The position numbers and the translations under genes were made by a program. The notes beneath the pieces were generated by a model. The model saw nothing but the letters and a program-made list of their open reading frames with translations, did no database searches and was not told where the DNA came from. Shown piece by piece: positions 1 to 12,269 of a stretch of 64,000 nucleotides of DNA. The stretch is taken from positions 5,104,501 to 5,168,500 of the forward strand of contig CM028884.1 in the NCBI GenBank assembly GCA_016801885.1, written 5' to 3'. This DNA is from Toxotes chatareus (lineage: Eukaryota; Chordata; Actinopteri; Toxotidae). The first letter of the stretch is position 1; every line of letters starts with the position of its first letter.

Positions 1-2279
1 TGAGTATTTAGCAGCTAAAGAGCCAGATATTTACCACTGGATTTGGAAGAGCCCAAAAAAGTCAAGTGAGACATGATCAGACATGGATGTAACCCATCCA
101 AAACATAGGACTATGACAGTTTTATTTCCAATTTTAAACCAATAGTTGTTTGTTTTATCCATAACTGTTCCACAACCTTAACTGCATGTTTATTATTGTA
201 ACCACGACAATGAAGGTCCCATATGCTTGCCATGTCAGAGGGTAGGGACAAACGACGTATATGACTGTTCAGGTTGGAGGACTTCTATACAAAGTCCTGG
301 CTAGTTTACTTTCACATGCTTTATGAAAGTTTATCTCCTTAATTTAATTTAAATAAATAAATAAATAAAACAAAACAGCTTCATTGTCATTCAGCACGGC
401 TGGTCTGAGACAAAGCCTGTTTACTTTGGGAGAACAGCTGCTCATATCCGGTTGCTTCTTATAAGGCAATCAGAAAATCAACACATATCCGGAGTCTCCA
501 GGTGGTTTGACCTGCTACAAACATCGCCATTACATAACGGGCAACTGAAAACAGTGGGTATGTTCAGAGATAAAGTGTTATTCACATCAAGCTTCCTCTC
601 TGAGTGTTTTAGCCTTTTGCTATTTCCTCTGCCTACTGAGAATAACTGTGCAGGAGCTTATTTATTTGTTCTGTGTCTCATGCTCTGAATGGCAACTAGA
701 GGAGGTAGAATATTTAAATCAACAAAATAAAGAACTTTAAATTGCTGAAGAAAGAGATTGTGATTTGTTTTACATAACAAACACACTGTAAAATCACCTC
801 GTAATTTTGCTAGGAGGGGCTTACCAGCAGCAGCAGTGGTATGCTGATAAGACTGCAGAGAGAGAAGTCGCTGTGATTCTGTCTGGATAATGAGGATTTC
901 AGATTTTTTTACATCATGATGTAAATGTGTATGTCTGGATTATGACTATCATTCACAAAGCCTGAACTTTATATTACTCTAAGTATATTTCATCATTCTT
1001 AAGGAATGTTCACACTCTCTTCCTCATTGTCATATGTTGTATTATTGTGTTATATACTATTCAGTAGTGAGTGAGTGAGGGTGTGATAACAGCAGAGGAT
1101 AGAAAGATGAGTGATGGCAGGATGAGCGTTCCCCTGTAGACACCCACCCTCCAAGTACGAGTACTCCTCCTTCTTACAAATCCCAGCAGGGTTTAAGAAT
1201 CGACACCACACTGTGCAGCATTCAGAGTGTTTCAGGAACTAATCTGCCATATGTTGTTGGTTACTGGCGTTTATGGAGCAGATTCTACACACTGAGGTTT
1301 TCAGTGGAATGTTTCAATAACAGCTTTGCTCAGACGTTCGTGTTTCTCTCTGGATGAATTCTGATAAATCTGGATGTGGAGCTTCTTCATCTGATGCCAC
1401 TACCAGGTCAAAGTTTCAATGCGTCCATGACTTTAGTTTATGACCAGTTACCTGCAAAAGTATTGAAATCATCAGCATCATCTGTGCTGAAGCAGCAGTT
1501 TCAGTTACCCGCAACAGTAATACCACAGAAGTTAATAACTTCAAACTTTCTATATCAATGATTTGAATTGGCTGTGCGATGACTGATCTCCTTCTACCTT
1601 CAGCCAAAAACTTATCAATCACCCCTCGTATGTCTGGCCTTTGTTTGCATTTGTTGTTTCATGTTGCCTCTTTTTTTTCCTTTCTCCTTTTTTAGCCCAT
1701 TAAAACTGTTTCAATATAAATGCCATTAACTAAATACCACTGATTCCCTTTCTAACCTTTTGATGATGATTGAGAAGTTTGCATGTAGAATACATTCATG
1801 ATGAAGTGATGACACGCTTTAGAAATAACTATAACAACCTTCAGAAATGGCTGCTCTGGTGCTGTTTGAGATTCTTGAGAGTTCAACAGACATTTGGTAA
1901 AATCCTGCCATGGGTAACAACTGATGAAGTCCACAGAAATAAGCTGATTAGAGGTGCGTCTATTTCCATTTAAGGCCAACTGTGAAAAATCAGTGGTTAC
2001 GTACATGTAATCTCTGATATCAATCTGTGGCAGGGGGGAGCAAAACCCACATTTATGTAAGAGAAAGTATTGGAAATTATTAAATTAGCCACACAAAAAT
2101 GTGAAATAATGTCAATAAAAGACTGCACAAAAAGCATTGTCTAGAAACACACACTATGTCGTGGAACAACAGATATGTGAGCAAGTAAGTAAAACAATCC
2201 GGCTGCGAGATAATGAGACAGATCGCTGACTAGATATGGAGGAAGAGATGAATAGATAACAAAATTACCTGAAATATTT
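1..2279. other. non-coding stretch, no gene seen
   Basis: AT-rich sequence with only short open frames (under 90 codons) that overlap on opposite strands near 1.75-2.0 kb and show no domain. The only structured item is a short AAAT run near 350. I see no repeat family, RNA gene or clear regulatory cluster here. Confidence 0.6.
350..370. repeat. short (AAAT)n microsatellite
   Basis: About five imperfect AAAT units, read directly from the sequence. It follows a TTAATTTAATTT stretch, so the whole patch is low complexity. Confidence 0.85.
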
Positions 2280-2530
2280 ATAACCTCTGTCTCTTTCATC
2301 ACTGCTTTCCTCATAAGCCATTAAAGGGCCCTTTTGGGACCTCTTAATTGAGTTCCTTTTCGGAACGGAATATGAAAGGCTTCTTTTTATTCCCCGCACC
2401 CCTTTTCATCTGAAGAATGGGCTGATTAAAACACGGAGAATGGAAGTTCTAGTGGGAAAGTTCATTGCAATCAGGGGTGCAACTTGAGTGATTGACTCAG
2501 TCTTCTGTAAGACATTAAGCGGACACGGTT
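2280..2530. promoter_or_regulatory. candidate developmental enhancer (TALE-type site)
   Basis: A block of balanced, non-repetitive composition between AT-rich flanks. It contains TCTTAATTGAG near 2342 and TGATTGAC at 2489-2496, the core of PBX/PREP sites, followed by TCAG. What is seen is only the motif content. Enhancer function is inferred and conservation is untested. An 8-base word like this is expected about twice by chance in 64 kb. Confidence 0.3.
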
Positions 2531-2825
2531 ATTGAGCCCGGGCAGACTGACAACTGCAGTTTTGCTAAGCACATATCCTCATGTTCTAACCAGGCCTGTA
2601 GCTGCCAGTGAGGAAACATATTGAGGTCATGTTCCTTTTTCTGGTGATTTGGGAGGTTTAGAAGCCTGAGGGGAATTTACCTACAATAAAAACCACAGTC
2701 GGTGGATGTGTTATATGCTGATTTTCAGTATTTCTCACCAAAGCTTCATCCAAGCATTTAAATCTTTATGTTAAACAAAAAATTATGTTCGTATACAGCT
2801 AATATACTATTTTATTTGTTGGCGT

Positions 2826-2960
2826 CGACAGGGGACATGGGATGTGAACCCCAGTCCTCAGCATAGACAGCAACTAAACTTTGCCTTTGAACAGGTACAG
2901 TAGCAGTGTCTTGGCAGGTGGCCATACACAGGCCATTGCACTGAATTATGGGAACTTTTA
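2826..2960 (-). repeat. possible SINE-like fragment with B-box-like word
   Basis: Read on the minus strand, 2856-2840 gives GACTGGGGTTCACATCC. A word matching it at 15 of 17 positions lies on the plus strand at 27268-27284. The word resembles the tRNA/SINE B box (GGTTCGANTCC). No matching A box or poly-A/tandem tail is clear, so this is at best an eroded fragment. The ends are approximate. Confidence 0.3.
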
Positions 2961-4192
2961 CTTTTGATACTTTAATATATATAGTATATTTTCTTAATAA
3001 CACTTTATATTTTCATTGCAGGACTTTCAAATCAATCAAGCATTTCAAATTGCATCACTGCTACTTCAGGTTCTAGTAACTGTATTTGCCATATGCTCAT
3101 GTGAGCACATGTACTGGCTTGTACAGGTCCCACAGGCAGGCCTATTACACATTGGCCATAATAGTTGTGGTAGTATGACATTGTTATGTACGGTGCATGA
3201 GTGCTTTAATTAATTCAAGGTAGTTCTTCCTGGTGTGTAATTTGCATTAGGGAGTCAGGTAAAGTCCTATAAGTGGTGCTCTGATATACAGAACCTGCTG
3301 AAACTCAGCCTGCTGCAGTGTGTTGTGAGACTCTCTGGTCTGTGATGGCTCAGGTTGCATTAAGTGTTCTGCCAGGTGAAGAAAGTGTCCTCCAGCTGCC
3401 CAGACTTTGTTCCTGCACAAGGTGGTTTACCACGACTGCAGGGGAGACACAAGCCAAATCTTTGTGCCGCTTTTCTGACTCTCTGAAGGAAGTTGTCATG
3501 CTTGCTTTTAGTGAAGTAAAGGATCTGAATACTCCTAATCCACATCCACCCCTACAGTGCTGCTGGTGTAATGTACGTCAAACAAAAGTCTCCACGGTTA
3601 ACAACGCAGATTACGTGAAAGACTATTTTTTTGCATTGACGGGTATCTGTGGCTATTTCTTTGCTAGGTTTACAACATATCCCCCTGTCCTGAGGTGGGT
3701 ATACAGCAAATACACGTACATACACACCAATACACCTCTGCTCTGAATATAATCCATACTGCTTTTATCATTCCTCCAAAACGTGCTGGCAAAACCACTT
3801 CATGTTAATTTATGTTAATAACATATACAAAACATGGAAAATGCAAATAACTAATCTTTGCTGCAGCTCTGGGCCTCACTGTACGTAGCTTTTCTTGGCC
3901 ACTTTAAATTGTGGTGGAAACTCACATGCTGGATATTTTCAAGCTTAACTATGAGGCTTTACTTTTTTGCTCCGATTTTAATAGACCTTAAAGTTTTCAA
4001 ACGAGGATGTGATTTCTTGTGGCTACACTTCTTTTTCTTTTTTTTTTCTCCATTTGACCTGTGAATTTGACCCCACTGTTTATTTCTTTCCACCAAGAAG
4101 GTCACAGAAGCATCTGGATGTTTATTTCCATACCAGACCTCCATGTGATTCATTTGCCTATGACTGATGAAGGGGAAATGAATGCACTTGCC

Positions 4193-4210
4193 TTTTTTTT
4201 TTTTTTTTTT
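4193..4210. repeat. poly-T run (T18)
   Basis: Eighteen uninterrupted T residues followed by AAAAG. It may be a mononucleotide microsatellite or the reverse-strand tail of an old retroposed copy, but no retroposon body is recognised beside it. Confidence 0.95.
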
Positions 4211-4310
4211 AAAAGTAGAAATGAAGAGCTGGAGTATTGGAAGCAATGGTTTGACTGATTAATCACTGCTCACTCGCCATCTACAAATACTGAGCAGATG
4301 GTCTGGCATC

Positions 4311-6049
4311 GCTAAAATGAAACTGCTAACAAATATGCAGGTATCGCTGTGGATGTGACCTCGGTTGCAGCCGCTGTGCTGTTATCAAGCTCCTCTATTG
4401 TTTTGCTGCCTCTGAGTGAGGAGAGATGGCCACTGCATTGTAGTGAAGTGCAAAAGCATTGTGTGACAAGTGTGCACCTGCATGTGTGTAGAGAGAGACG
4501 GAGGAGTAGGCCGTGGTTTTCCTGAGGTGAGAGATCAGGTATTATTTCATCCCTACTTTGATGAGATTTTTAGAAAAACTGTCTGGGGATGTGATTTATT
4601 GCATTACATGAATATAGGAAAAACAAAGTCATTTATATTCCTAGAGGACTGAAATCATACATTTCTCTTTCTATGCAGCATATGGGAATACAAAAAAAGT
4701 GCTGTCATCACAGGACTCCAGCGTGTTTATGTGTAAACCATAAAAAAAAAGGGCACTGAATGATGCTCTGTTGTCTGGAACATCAGCAAATGCATCCATC
4801 CATCTGAGTGGATGTGTCTGAGGACAATTCCACACTGGATTTCTTGTGCAGGAGAGTGTATGGGTGATACAACGAAATGAGAGGCCCAACTCTCCATAGA
4901 GCTCATTAGAGTGGTCATAACATTGCAACAATAGTGAAAGGCATATTCATCTAACTCCTGTTTTTTTCCCCTTGCACATTCCCAGAGCCTTAACATCAGC
5001 TCTTTTGCACCATATCTGTGGGTTAAAGCTCCAGATGAAGCACGGCCGCCTGTTGTTGTCTGCTGACATGTTTGCCGATTGCGTATTCCTCAACACTGCC
5101 ATCATTACTCTGTCTTACTGTGCTGCTTGTGACATGGAGTCTGTTTATTTCTCAGACACAGAACACAGAATGGGTTTTTTTTTCCTACACATGGACCTTT
5201 GGAAGAAAATATAAAGGACTTAAAGGGTGTTGAATAATTATACCTGTTTTGTACTTGAGGAAGGACAGAATGGAGAGTGACCTTGGTGGGGTTTAGATAT
5301 TTTTAACCTAATGACATGGATTCACTGTGTGAGCTAGTTTTCATGTTTTGTGAGAAAATACTGGAGGTTAATCTTTGATCATGAACATGCTGATAATTGT
5401 TAAACATCAGGGAGTAACCTTGATCAGAGCTGGACGCTTTGCACCCGATGGCGAAAATTCACACCAGCCTTTTCTGAATAAAACAAAATATTAACCAAAG
5501 CGAGTTAATGCTGGTTATTGCAGGGGAGTGCAAAGTCCAAGAAAACAGAACATTTGATATTCGTGCTTCTGTTTGCTGGCAATGATACCACTCCGCTGTG
5601 TCCTCTCCATTTTAATGAACCTTTCTATCGCACTAAAACAGATTATTGCAGCTCTGCATTATTATAAACACCAGTGTAAAGGAAGCATAATGGCAGAGTA
5701 ATTATGAGCTGTGAATATAAAATATACATTCACATCATCTCTATGTGAAATTGTCAACAACCAATATGTGCTGTCTGTGGAGAACAGATATGGGACTCTT
5801 TGGCTGTGGATCTTTTTATGTCTCAATTACTACATTCTTTTTTTATTTTACTTTAACTTGTGGAAATTAACAAAAAAAAAAGAAAGCCAATTCATTTTTT
5901 AAATCCGTTCCTTCCCTTCAACTGATGAGTGTGTTTTGATTTGATGTAAAATTACGACATCAGAGACAAATCCTTGGCTGACCATGTTCAGCAGAGGGGA
6001 AAGGAGATGTCAAATCAAATGTAGCACTGACACTACACAGCCACAACAG
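4311..6049. other. non-coding stretch, weak regulatory words only
   Basis: No gene or repeat family recognised. Scattered words include a SOX-like ATTGTTTTG near 4397 and a posterior PBX-HOX-like TGATTTATTG near 4592. Both are isolated and easily due to chance. Short A and T runs occur near 4741, 5167 and 5870. Confidence 0.55.
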
Positions 6050-6610
6050 TATTTTGAGCTAAATGCTAACATCAGCATCCTCACAGTGACAATGTTAACA
6101 TGTTGATGCTAAGACATTTTACCAGAATAAAACAATAAAACAGGAAATCGACTACATATAGGGATAACAATGGGAATGAGGGTACAGCGCAAAAACAACG
6201 ACCAAAGACCAACATAACACAACAATCTGTAACATTTAGAGAAGATGTAGGTGAGAAGAGTCTTATATGTAAATCACTTTGAAACTTTGTTTTGAAAAGT
6301 GCGGTTTAAATAAAATGTGGTTAGCAGAGGATGTGGTTATGATTAGTTCAGCTGAGGCTGATGGGAATTTGTTTTGCAGATATTTGGTCCTAAACCAAAG
6401 TATTGGGCAAATTATAATTTTGAATTATAATTAATGACAGCGGTAGAGGAGAAGTCAAGGGATCAGGGAGGAGAAGTTTTATTATAGTTTATCTAAAAGA
6501 GGACGTGAATGTATTTACCAAATTTCATGGCAATGCATCCGATAGCTGGTGAGATATTTCTATATAGACTATATTCAGCTATATAGTCTATAGCTATAGC
6601 CATACAAAGT
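6050..6610 (+). repeat. old teleost interspersed repeat, interrupted
   Basis: Two parts match a repeat I recognise from many fish genomes: a 'GCTAAATGCTAACATCAGCA' type segment at 6058-6114, and the pair AGAGGAGAAGTCAAGGGATCA (6445-6465) followed by a 'CCAAATTTCATGGCAATGCA' type segment (6518-6560). The region between is unlike the family and may be insertion or decay. A second copy in the window (37680-37830) carries the same two words. Family identity is from memory. The class (SINE, MITE or other) is not determined. Confidence 0.55.
6563..6592. other. perfect 12-bp inverted repeat (hairpin)
   Basis: Arms TATAGACTATAT (6563-6574) and ATATAGTCTATA (6581-6592) are perfect reverse complements with a 6-base loop TCAGCT. 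It sits at the end of the 6.05-6.61 kb repeat, where the family normally continues into a simple tract. It is AT-rich, so cruciform formation is possible but function is doubtful. Confidence 0.85.
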
Positions 6611-9235
6611 GGTCCACTGAGAGTAGTTCAGTCGCAGCAAAACTGAAAACTTAGAGCTTCAGGCTCACTCTGCTGAATTTTAGCTCTGGACAAATGAATA
6701 TGTCTGAATGTCTAAGTGAATGGAGTCCTGAACATCAGTAGTGAGGATGCTGTGGGAAATGGTGCAGGCGCAGGAGATCTAAATTAATGAGGAAACTGAA
6801 GAGAGAAGCAGGAGGAAGCAAAAAAAGAAAAAGCCCTGGTAATGGCATTTCCGTTCAGTAACACAACATGGGACCACATGTTTAGTGATGTGTTGACTGT
6901 GTGAGAGGTTGCTAACCTCAGCAGTCTCACAAAAAGAGAGGCTTGTATGACTAAGTGCAGCTCTTTGACTTCTCCCGTTCTCTCACTCTGCCCAGAGACA
7001 CTTCTACTTTTAGCATTCAAAAACAGACCATTGAACCATGAGCCCACGAGCAAGAACCCCTTGGCCTCCGCTGACTCCACCTCTGCTCCTCTCAGGAGCC
7101 CCAAGACCTGCTGTGCATCTCAGACGATGGCCTTGAGGAGCTATCATACCAGAGAGCGTAACCAGGCTACAAACAGCATCGAATGGATGTGAGCTGGCCT
7201 GAATAAATACACACTGGTGCAATCACAGCACCTTGAGTGTTCATTTGGTGGCATGGTAATCTGCTGGCCAATTTGGCCTTCGCTTCCTTGCTTGCCTTGT
7301 AAGCACAGTATGTATGTGGAAAGATCACGAGAGAAATAGCTTACGCTAGGGTTTTTTTTTTTCTTCGTGGTAGATGTGAGACTTAGATAATGTGAGCAAC
7401 TTTCTAGCACACCTTAACTTGAAGTGAAAGGCAATTTAAAGAACTACTGCATGCTGAAAAATACAAAGTTGAGACACCCTGGCGCTACAAAAAGATAAAC
7501 AGGGACCACATCAAGCTGACATTAACATGAAGACCAAAATAAATTCATTAGGCTTTTTAGTTAGTTAGTTTGGCAGGTGTTTGCAGATGTAAATGCTCTG
7601 GTAACTAGACAAGAAAAAATAAATCACAGCACTGACCTGCTGCAGCTGGTCCACTTAAAATAGACAAAAACAACCAAACCACTTAAAATGAGACCCTGAT
7701 TCAATAGCTGTCTTTTGTCAGTTTAGTGAATAGTATAAAAGTTAGTCAAACCTGTGTCCTGTGAATAATGTTCATATGAAACTGTTCTGCAGCAGTGATT
7801 TATGTCCAGTAGCAACAACTTGTGCCTTTGCTGGAAGCAGTGAGATATTCATATAGAGCAGGAATCACAGAGTGTGTGGAGGCTCCAGGTCACAGCTCAG
7901 GGCCACGTCCTGTGTCATATGGTACACTAGTCATTGTTTCTTTTTATTTATATAACAATGCCTGTGGTCTTTCCCTTACTGTATCATGACCACGTGGCTT
8001 TAGCTGCCCAACTTAAACCACTATTTAAAGAAATTATAATCAATAATTTTACATTAATAATAGATCTGATGACTTTGCACAATGTGAATGGGCCTGACTT
8101 GTAGTAATAAGTAACCCACAGAAAAATGATTACTCAGCTTTACAGTTCCTCTCAGCTCTGTGAAGAAATACTGACTTTCAGCTCATTGTTTTGGATTTTA
8201 CAGCCCACAGCTCCTGTTTCGATTCACTCTCACGGTTCCCATAGTGTTATCAATGACAACAACATGATCCATTCATCTCAACATAATCCAGACAGTGGTT
8301 ACGCTTCCTACAAAACATAATTGCAGTTGTACTTTAGTTGTACAGCTTCTAGGAGACAGGTTTGCTAAATCAGTTGCTAACAACTTTGCCAATTCAACTT
8401 GAACAATGATATGCCAGTGTTGTCTTGGCATGTATAGATATTAGTAGACTTTTATATAGGCCAACTCACAAATCTTACTCAGAGGCCTTTACAGTCATTG
8501 TGTTGTTAGATGATTTTGTCATTTGTTGTTTGGTTAATTAACATAGACAAAATATTATTTTCCGACCTGAGATGGTTTATCTTTGCCTTGTTACACTAAA
8601 AACAAAAGGAGGGTCACCAAGGAAGTTATACTGATCATCTTTTCCAATGTTTGAATAATGCTGTTTATTTTTGTAAACAACAGGATTAAAATAGCAAGTC
8701 ACTCAATAAAAATGTCTTCCATGCACCAGCTGACCTAACAGTGCTTGACTTTCATATGGCATTTGCTACCATGCTTGTGTTCAGCTCATTGTTTGGCAAA
8801 GCTTAAGGCTCACTTGGTTACCATTCTGTGAATAACATGGGAGCTTTATGAGGATTATGCCAAAGCTTCATGGCTCAAATTGGTTTTTAGGATGGAGAAT
8901 CCAGACAAAGTGTAGACCACTGTCCTTTTCGCGAGCCTCTGTGAATGTCACATGCTGGCGCGCTTGGCACAAAGTGTGTGAGCAAAGCAGAAAAGGCAAA
9001 TGAAAACTGGCCACGAACACAAATACCATCAGAGGAACAGTGACAGATATGGCAAAAGGGCAAAATTTGACACGTGTTGCTTTCCACTGGGGAACAGGCA
9101 GCTTTATGGGGAAACGCACACACTGAGAAAGTACTGTTACTATTTGAAACGCCACCTATTCATCATATGACAACGTTGCTCTGAACTGCAGGCATTTACA
9201 GACCGGACTAATTTCTCACCGCTGACTCGTATTCC
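6611..9235. other. non-coding stretch, nothing recognised
   Basis: No domain-bearing open frame, RNA gene or repeat family seen. Frames at 6784-7410 lie in a slightly GC-richer patch (7030-7200) on both strands and show no domain. A TTAG run occurs at 7557-7570. Confidence 0.55.
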
Positions 9236-9360
9236 TACTGCTTTTTCCTATCAGTCAGCCTGTTCTACCTGCCACTCATCTCAAGCTCTCCAAAAGCCTG
9301 CTACTCCTCCTCATCTCTCCTCTGCTCCCCCTCCCTACATCTGTTCTGCAGGGGTCACTG
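9236..9360 (+). other. pyrimidine-rich tract ending in acceptor-like TTCTGCAG
   Basis: About 110 bases dominated by C and T end with TCTGTTCTGCAG at about 9342-9353, which resembles a 3' splice site. No open frame with an adjacent donor follows convincingly, so I treat it as a low-complexity tract. Confidence 0.5.
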
Positions 9361-10295
9361 CAGTTAGAGGGAAAACAGACCCAGCAGTGGATTTTCAATT
9401 GAATTGTCAGAAGCTGGCTGTTTTAATAAATCCTGCCCAATAAAAGGGCAGGGAACCTTTTGTGAAGTGGCTTCACCCATGACGCTCAGCTTTGGTGCTC
9501 TCCAGTGAACCCTGTCTTCCAGAACCAGCTTCCCCAAGATAAAAAGCACCTGGCAGGCCTTCACTGGATAAGGCACACATGGAAAACACACAGAATAAAT
9601 AAACGATTGTAATCAGATTCTTAAAATAATGCAATTGTTGTGGGAAAAATAATATAAGGTTGTCTTAACTGAATTAAGGGAGTATAACCCCGTTAACCAA
9701 TGGAGATAATTCATTTTTTGATTTCTTCTCCTTTATTTGTGGTGCAAACAAATTGTTCCCATAAACACTGCACATGCTATACATACATTATTATTATAAT
9801 ATTATTACTATTATCGTCAATCATATATAAACAAAGGAACATTCATTTTGATTATCTGATAACTTAGAGGTCAGCCATAATCAAACACCTCTGGTAGCTG
9901 AAACAGGGTATGCTTCTTATTTTTTTTTTCCCACACGCAGCCAGCCAGCTCACAAAACACTGTACTCTGACAGTATCATCAGTATCATGATGATGATGAC
10001 CAGCACTTCACGCACTGCTCTCCTGCCTGGAGCAGCAAAATGGCAAGGCAGAGACCGAGGAGAGACAAGAGGGCACTGTCAGAGAGGCAGAGGACTGGCA
10101 GGAGGCTGGCAAGGAGTGACAGGAGGGTTACGTGCAGATCAGCCTCAGGGATAGCTGCTTTCTTTGGAGTAGCTTAAATGCAACGGTTCGACTGCATATG
10201 TGGTTGGTTACTGGTTTGTAGTCGGTGTTGCTTTGTTGTCTTAGCTCTTATTTTAACTGGTCGTGCGGCAAAACTTCTGCTTTCATCACGAACAT
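9361..10295. other. non-coding stretch with ATT-rich and purine-rich patches
   Basis: Contains a TTA/ATT-rich patch at 9788-9814, a short GATGATGATGA run near 9989-10000, and an AG-rich stretch at 10040-10125 with loose GGCAGGAGG/GGCAAGGAG repetition. No gene seen. Confidence 0.55.
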
Positions 10296-10651
10296 TGTCA
10301 CGATTCCTGCCTCAGCCTTGTTTATTGGTCTCCTCTCATACTCCACCCGCCCACCAGATGTCCCCGGATTCTCTACCTGTGTCTGGTTTCACCCGCTCAC
10401 CTGTTTTCCAGTTTCCAATCACTGGAATGTCTCCACCTACCGACACACCTGTTCCCTCATTTGCTCCCTGTTTCCACATTGTTTGCTAATGTCTCTATGT
10501 ATTTCCCTTTGTGCTGCTCATACATGTATTCAGTTGCCTGTTGTCTGTCCATCCGTCTGTTCGTCTGTGGGCCTGGTCCTCACCAGTTACTCTATTAACA
10601 TTCATCCATTGCATTAGCCTCCGTGCCTGTGCTCCTACAACAACCATGACA
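10296..10651 (+). mobile_element. solo-LTR-like relic (Ty3/gypsy-type suspected)
   Basis: The unit starts TGTCACGATTCCTGCCTC and ends ACAACAACCATGACA, so its ends form the short inverted pair TGTCA...TGACA typical of retroviral-type LTRs. The CT-rich interior and the ending resemble teleost gypsy LTRs as I remember them. Flanking pentamers AACAT and AATGT match at only 3 of 5, so a target duplication is not proven. No internal region, primer site or second LTR lies next to it, consistent with a decayed solo LTR. Open frames across it are shadows of the CT-rich sequence. Confidence 0.6.
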
Positions 10652-11640
10652 AATGTACTGCTAAGCCGACTGTGGTGCAGTGATGCTACGCTGCTCTATT
10701 TGATCTCTTTCTCTCACTAGTGTTATACACGTTAGACGTTCGGTTTAGAGAAATGATTCAACCAATTGGAATGTGTCTGTGATCACACACCTTCCACTGG
10801 AAAACGGCATCTATCGGGTTATGGAGTCAAACCATGTCATGTTCATTTATTTATACTGTCCATTGCCACAAATCTCTTTCCAAGAAAGATCCTACCTGTA
10901 AATCAAATCATGTTCACAGAGGTTTGGAGTAAATCTAAGTTGGGACAGTGAGACATTTGTGAACGCTGAGAGAGCCATTCAATTGGCCGTGAGACTGAAA
11001 CAGAAATGGCATCTCTGGCTGGGAACTTGTTCGAGTAGAGGGAAATTTCTGGCTTTGTTGAGCACCAGTGCCAGACTCCACCCTCCAGGCATTATTTAAC
11101 TTTTTTTTTTTGTTATTGTCATGTAGTTTTTTAAACAACATGAATTTCTCCAGAACCTTTTGTGAGCATAATGTGAAACTATACAGACACACAGAACCAC
11201 TGATGTGTGGCTTAATAAAAACCTTAAGCTTTATGACAACAGATAAACACTTGTAGAAATATTATTCATTAATACGTTATTATTATGTAAAACCATAACT
11301 TCTAATGTGTTTATACACCAAAAACACCAAGTTAAAAAAAAAAAAAAAAAAAACAACACAGAACTGTGAAAACAACAATAAACTTCCCACTTCAATTAGA
11401 ATTATTGACTCTCAGCCTTGAGAAATCATGACGCAATGATGTGCCCATTCATGGAGCTGCAGTAGCTCCTGGCCTGTCGAGTCCTCCTAAATAATTTGAC
11501 ATGGGCAGTAGGAAGTGAGATTACTTTATATCTGCATGTATTTCTCTTATCTTTATGGTGCAGTTTGGAGATAAGAACTGATCATCCATGCTGGCACTGT
11601 GTACTCACGCTACACGACATGCATACAATTATGCAAATGG
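10652..11640. other. non-coding stretch
   Basis: No gene seen. Holds an A20 run (11334-11353) and a T run near 11101. Overlapping frames on both strands have no domain. Confidence 0.55.
11334..11353. repeat. poly-A run (A20)
   Basis: Twenty uninterrupted A residues followed by CAACACAG. It could be a retroposon tail on the plus strand, but no upstream body is recognised. Confidence 0.95.
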
Positions 11641-11679
11641 TGTTGAAGGTTATAAAGCCTTGTTCAATCCTGAGAACTC

Positions 11680-11860
11680 CCCCATCTCTCTCCTTGCTCT
11701 CCTCCCCCCTCTCCCCCCCGCCCTTCACTCCTGTTCCCTTTGCTCTGTGGCTGAGGAAAAAGCCCACAGTTTTGGAAGGCAGCGAGGGCGGGCTTGTGCA
11801 GCAGGCGTGAATTTGTAATAAGAGACACGCCGGGAAAAGGAGGCGAGCAGGGGAAATATT
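11680..11860. promoter_or_regulatory. GC-rich patch with C-tracts and a GC box
   Basis: The C-tracts at 11704-11723 give four potential G-tracts on the minus strand. A GC box GGGCGGG lies at 11786-11792, and several CpGs follow (for example GACACGCCGGG near 11823). Such a patch can be a weak promoter or an enhancer, but I see no first exon on either strand. Motif content is observed and function is inferred. Confidence 0.25.
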
Positions 11861-12269
11861 TCAAAAGTAGGAGCAGGATGAAATGGAGGGTTTGTGACAG
11901 AGTTATATGTGTTCTCTCATCCGCTGTGTGTCTATGCATTCATCAACATATAGAGTGGTCGGTCAAGCCTCTCAGCTGGCTGATCGCAGATTGCCTCTGC
12001 TGTGGTCAAGTATCAACACATTTAAGGGCCTAGCAGTGTGCTGTAATTATACAGTGCAAGAGGTGTGTGCACAAGCACCCTTACCTGTAACACTGCTTTC
12101 CTTTTTTCCAATACTGAAGAAACCCTAGGTAATCTGTGTACAAATGCTTCACCTCATTATTACAGTGCAAAAATAGCAAACCTTTTTATTGCAATTTTTT
12201 TTTTTTTTGCCAGTGAAATAAATTAAATAAAAGACACACTGCACTGCAGACTCTTCATGTAACCTCCAG
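11861..12269. other. non-coding stretch
   Basis: No gene, RNA gene or repeat family recognised. A T-run occurs at about 12197-12208 and a short poly-pyrimidine patch near 12100. Confidence 0.55.

Larger units (their letters stand above)
2531..4310. other. non-coding stretch with a small repeat fragment
   Basis: Holds the SINE-like fragment at 2826-2960 and T-runs near 4030-4050 and 4193-4210. An open frame at 3318-3746 (142 codons) has no recognisable domain, low-complexity composition and overlapping frames on the other strand, so I do not call it a gene. Confidence 0.55.

Noticed and set aside
2911..2932. miR-34-like word TAGCAGTGTCTTGGCAGGTG
   Set aside because: The seed is changed (AGCAGTG for GGCAGTG) and no complementary arm forms a hairpin nearby.
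3318..3746. 142-codon open frame
   Set aside because: No domain or conserved motif, and it overlaps a minus-strand frame.
9342..9353. Splice-acceptor-like TCTGTTCTGCAG after a CT tract
   Set aside because: No following open segment ends at a good donor.
10225..10617. 130-codon open frame
   Set aside because: Shadow of the solo-LTR-like unit, with two other frames open across the same bases.
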